From Candidatus Azambacteria bacterium (GTDB taxonomy: Bacteria; Patescibacteriota; Minisyncoccia; GWC2-36-17; WO2-46-25): a stretch of 14,684 nucleotides of DNA. Of the stretch, positions 13,166 through 14,684 are shown piece after piece. Positions within the stretch are counted from its first letter, which is position 1. The number at the start of each line of letters is the position of its first letter. The notes beneath the pieces were generated by a model. The model made no database searches. It saw only the letters and a list, made by a program, of their open reading frames with translations, and was not told the DNA's origin. Both the position numbers and the translations under genes were made by a program. The stretch spans positions 1 through 14,684 of the forward strand of contig JANLHQ010000034.1 in the NCBI GenBank assembly GCA_024654415.1, given 5' to 3'.

Positions 13166-14182
13166 TTAAAAAGATTGGGCTGATTTTTTCTTGAGGATTT
13201 TCTGTCGCAATTTCCAGCTATTGCCGTGGCTTACAAGACCAAGGTATGACTGCACCACATCCTCTTTCCCCTCCTTTATTTTTATATTTCTGAACATCCG
13301 TTTTTTGGTCGTCGTTCTCAAAACCCTGTGATCCGGAAAATGCACCCAACCGAGAAAGTCCACGCCCGATGCGACGGTCTGAATGGAAATCTTATCCGGG
13401 TGCATGGAAAGCTTAAGCTTGCTTCCTAAAAATTCCTGCATCGCCGGTAGAATCTTTTCAAGATACTCTGTATTCCGCGAAAGAACGACAAAATCATCTG
13501 CGTAACGGAGATAATATTTTGCCTTGAGCCGATGCTTCACGAACTGATCGAATTCATTCATGTAAATATTTACAAAAAGCTGGCTTGTTAGATTCCCAAG
13601 CGGGAGTCCAACATCTGTCTTTCCCTCTGTATTGAAACTATCTATAATCTGCGAAAGAAACCACAAAATATTTTTGTCTTCAATATGTTTTACCAAAATA
13701 TTTTTTAAAATTATATGATCAATGCTAGCAAAAAATTTCTTGATATCGCATTTTAAAACCCAGCATGTCCGCGTATTGTTTTTTGAAACTTTTCGGCTAA
13801 AATCTCGCAAATGATTCATAGCGCGGTGCGTGCCTTTACTCAAACGGCAGGAATATGAATCATAAATAAACCTTCCATCAAAATATGGATACAAAATCCG
13901 ATAAACAGCATGATGGACAAGCCGATCGCGGACGCTTGCCTTATGGATATCTCGCGGCTTTGGGTCATTTATTTTAAAAGCGTTATAATTACCATGTCTA
14001 TATGTTTTTCCCTCCAGATCGCGATGAAGTGAGATAATATTCGCCATCAAATTCCGCTCGAACTCCTGCACATCCTTGCGCGCCCTTTTTCCACGCATGA
14101 ATTCTTTCCATGCTTCGAGGAGATTTTCAAGCGAGATGATATAATAATACTTATGTTGAAATTTAATTCTGATCATAGCCAT
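13166..14182 (-). CDS. Diversity-generating retroelement reverse transcriptase
   Basis: A 338-residue RT that copies the template-repeat RNA with adenine-directed errors before cDNA homing into a variable repeat. Domains: an N-terminal SLENLLEAWKEFMRGKRARKDVQEFE (17-42) typical of DGR RTs; FIYDSYSCRLSKGTHRAM (105-122); DIKKFFASID (146-155, catalytic Asp 146); GLPLGNLTSQLFVNIYMNEFDQFVKH (192-217); YADD (227-230, catalytic Asp pair); VDFLGWV (274-280); and the thumb SYLGLVSHGNSWKLRQKI (312-329). There is no maturase (X/HNH) domain, so it is not a group II intron RT; the length and terminal motifs fit DGRs. ATG 14182 is chosen because GGGAGGG lies seven bases upstream; an upstream in-frame start at 14200 and ATG 14176 are alternatives. 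Its 5' end overlaps the oppositely oriented avd by 30 bases. A terminator follows the gene. Confidence 0.95.
   Translation of the reverse strand: MAMIRIKFQHKYYYIISLENLLEAWKEFMRGKRARKDVQEFERNLMANIISLHRDLEGKTYRHGNYNAFKINDPKPRDIHKASVRDRLVHHAVYRILYPYFDGRFIYDSYSCRLSKGTHRAMNHLRDFSRKVSKNNTRTCWVLKCDIKKFFASIDHIILKNILVKHIEDKNILWFLSQIIDSFNTEGKTDVGLPLGNLTSQLFVNIYMNEFDQFVKHRLKAKYYLRYADDFVVLSRNTEYLEKILPAMQEFLGSKLKLSMHPDKISIQTVASGVDFLGWVHFPDHRVLRTTTKKRMFRNIKIKEGKEDVVQSYLGLVSHGNSWKLRQKILKKKSAQSF
14137..14145 (+). promoter_or_regulatory. Extended -10 promoter for avd inside the RT reading frame
   Basis: TGATATAAT (TGnTATAAT, extended -10) ends seven bases before ATG 14153, the same leaderless geometry as the response-regulator promoter. 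No clear -35 is seen (GAGGAG at the expected spot), which extended -10 promoters tolerate. It lies within codons of the RT on the other strand. Confidence 0.45.
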
Positions 14183-14566
14183 AAAGTGCCCTCCCGACAA
14201 ATTTTACCGGTTTTAGGCAAAGTCAAGGAGTCGTACCTTTTGTGGTACAAATTTTATCAGGATTTGCCAAAGATACATCGTCACTCTCTCGGTCAGCGCA
14301 TCGATACTTTATTTGTCGAAATAATAGAAGCGATATCGGCCGCCAGTTTTCTTTCGCGCGAGGAGAAACATCCGTATGTTCGTCTCGCGATCAAGAAAGC
14401 GGACACTCTTCGCGTGCTTCTCTTGGTGCTTTGGGAAACAAAATCTTTGGACGATAAGAAATACATCGCTCTTTCCGTAAAGCTGGATGAGGCCGGCAAA
14501 ATGCTCGGCGGATGGAATGGACAGCTTGCAAAACAAAACTCTCCAGCGAAAGCCGGAGAGAAATGA
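14153..14566 (+). CDS. avd: DGR accessory variability determinant (Avd, four-helix bundle)
   Basis: A 137-residue, all-helical protein of the Avd / 23S rRNA-intervening-sequence family. Helix 1 (about 19-38), then the conserved turn LPKIHRHSLGQRID (38-51), helix 2 (to about 66), helix 3 from HPYVRLAIKKADTLRVLL (73-90), helix 4 and GKMLGGWNGQL (115-125). In known DGRs a barrel-shaped Avd pentamer binds the RT and template RNA and is needed for mutagenic homing. The length fits (about 115-130 for the family) plus a short tail. ATG 14153 is supported by the leaderless promoter; GTG 14186 is the alternative, which would avoid the overlap with the RT and remove 11 non-conserved residues. The gene runs opposite to the RT and the template repeat, unlike the co-directional classical order. 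The last codons (SPAKAGE) coincide with a hairpin that serves the opposite strand. Confidence 0.9.
   Translation: MLKFNSDHSHKVPSRQILPVLGKVKESYLLWYKFYQDLPKIHRHSLGQRIDTLFVEIIEAISAASFLSREEKHPYVRLAIKKADTLRVLLLVLWETKSLDDKKYIALSVKLDEAGKMLGGWNGQLAKQNSPAKAGEK
14189..14195 (-). promoter_or_regulatory. Strong Shine-Dalgarno site of the RT gene
   Basis: GGGAGGG on the minus strand, ending six bases before ATG 14182. It is one of the few good ribosome binding sites in the window and fixes the RT start. It lies inside the divergent avd coding frame. Confidence 0.72.
14531..14560 (-). terminator. Terminator-like hairpin just downstream of the template repeat
   Basis: On the minus strand CTCTCCGGC (14560-14552), loop TTTC, GCTGGAGAG (14547-14539): nine pairs including one G-U, then TTTTGTTT. 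It is the right shape for an intrinsic terminator of the template RNA. On the plus strand the G-U becomes an A-C mismatch and no T run follows, so the structure is tuned to the minus strand although it is coding for avd there. A role like the hairpin next to DGR homing sites, or in cDNA priming, is an alternative. Confidence 0.6.
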
Positions 14567-14570
14567 AGAG

Positions 14571-14684
14571 AGTTGCGACACGGCAAACGCGAACCCGTTG
14601 TCACGATTCCACCTGTTGTCAGGCCTGTCGTTGTACGCGTTGAGCCAGCGACCATCGTCGTTACGGTTCGCGTTCAGCAAGTTC
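14571..14684 (-). repeat. DGR template repeat (TR), running off the window edge
   Basis: Read on the minus strand in the frame beginning at 14683, 29 codons contain eight AAC and one AAT plus TAC and several GAC, reading NANRNDDGRWLNAYNDRP then DNRWNRDNGFAFAV. AAC codons at variable positions are the DGR hallmark, since changing their adenines gives many residues but no stop. The 3' end (about 14578-14600) has no adenine on this strand and is GC-rich, as expected for the homing initiation region. The frame continues without a stop through avd antisense, so it does not look like the end of a real gene: it is probably the template and not a variable repeat. The upstream boundary and the variable-repeat copy are outside the window. 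Confidence 0.8.

Noticed and set aside
13166..14182. Group II intron or retron reverse transcriptase
   Set aside because: No maturase or endonuclease domain and no intron RNA ends or retron msr/msd layout; the adjacent Avd and AAC-rich template point to a DGR.
14293..14655. Second minus-strand frame across avd and the template repeat
   Set aside because: It is antisense to a well-supported Avd protein and shows no family pattern of its own.
14309..14680. Minus-strand open frame of 123 codons beginning in the template repeat
   Set aside because: Its first ~40 codons are the template repeat and the rest is exact antisense of avd. It has no proper start and reads through the terminator-like hairpin. 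It is not a target gene; it is the reading frame that the variable repeat would use.

Overview
The window looks like part of a small-genome Candidate Phyla Radiation bacterium (Patescibacteria, probably Parcubacteria-like). This is an inference from gene content: a VanW-family protein, a PilC/GspF protein, an archaeal/eukaryote-like GT3 glycogen synthase, a cupredoxin lipoprotein-like gene, a compact diversity-generating retroelement (DGR), tight operons, few Shine-Dalgarno sites and leaderless promoters. The standard genetic code appears to be used, since TGA serves as a stop.

Left edge (1-1109). The 3' part of a VanW-family gene reads rightward. It converges with a leftward pair of small genes (DUF4258-like and DUF2283-like, ATGA overlap) that resembles a toxin-antitoxin-type module.

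1133-1454. An unusual tRNA locus on the minus strand. A complete tRNA-Leu(UAG) and two 46-bp repeats lie between the 5' and 3' pieces of a second, broken tRNA-Leu.

1479-9005. A long leftward run: GT4 glycosyltransferase, GH57 alpha-glucanase, DUF5752-like protein, GT3 glycogen synthase, GH133-type debranching enzyme and a PilC/GspF inner-membrane protein. Together the carbohydrate genes suggest synthesis and turnover of an alpha-glucan (glycogen-like) store. A 97-bp MITE-like element with perfect 18-bp inverted ends at a TA target sits between GH57 and DUF5752.

9123-12933. A small phasin-like helical protein and a long HlyD-type membrane-fusion protein follow a terminator at about 11075-11102. 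Upstream of that terminator is a four-gene leftward operon: response regulator, membrane-anchored cupredoxin, secreted coiled-coil protein and a small membrane protein. Its promoter is near consensus and leaderless.

12942-13146. A non-coding stretch with degenerate octamer repeats and hairpins, ending in the terminator of the reverse transcriptase gene.

13166-14684. A DGR: a reverse transcriptase (minus strand), an Avd accessory gene on the opposite strand whose 5' end overlaps that of the RT, and at the window edge an AAC-rich template repeat (minus strand). A terminator-shaped hairpin directly downstream of the template repeat is encoded inside the last codons of avd. The variable-repeat target gene is not in the window and should lie elsewhere, possibly just beyond the right edge. 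The DGR is the most exciting content here, and its head-to-head avd/RT arrangement with the template antisense to avd differs from the classical co-directional target-avd-TR-RT order.
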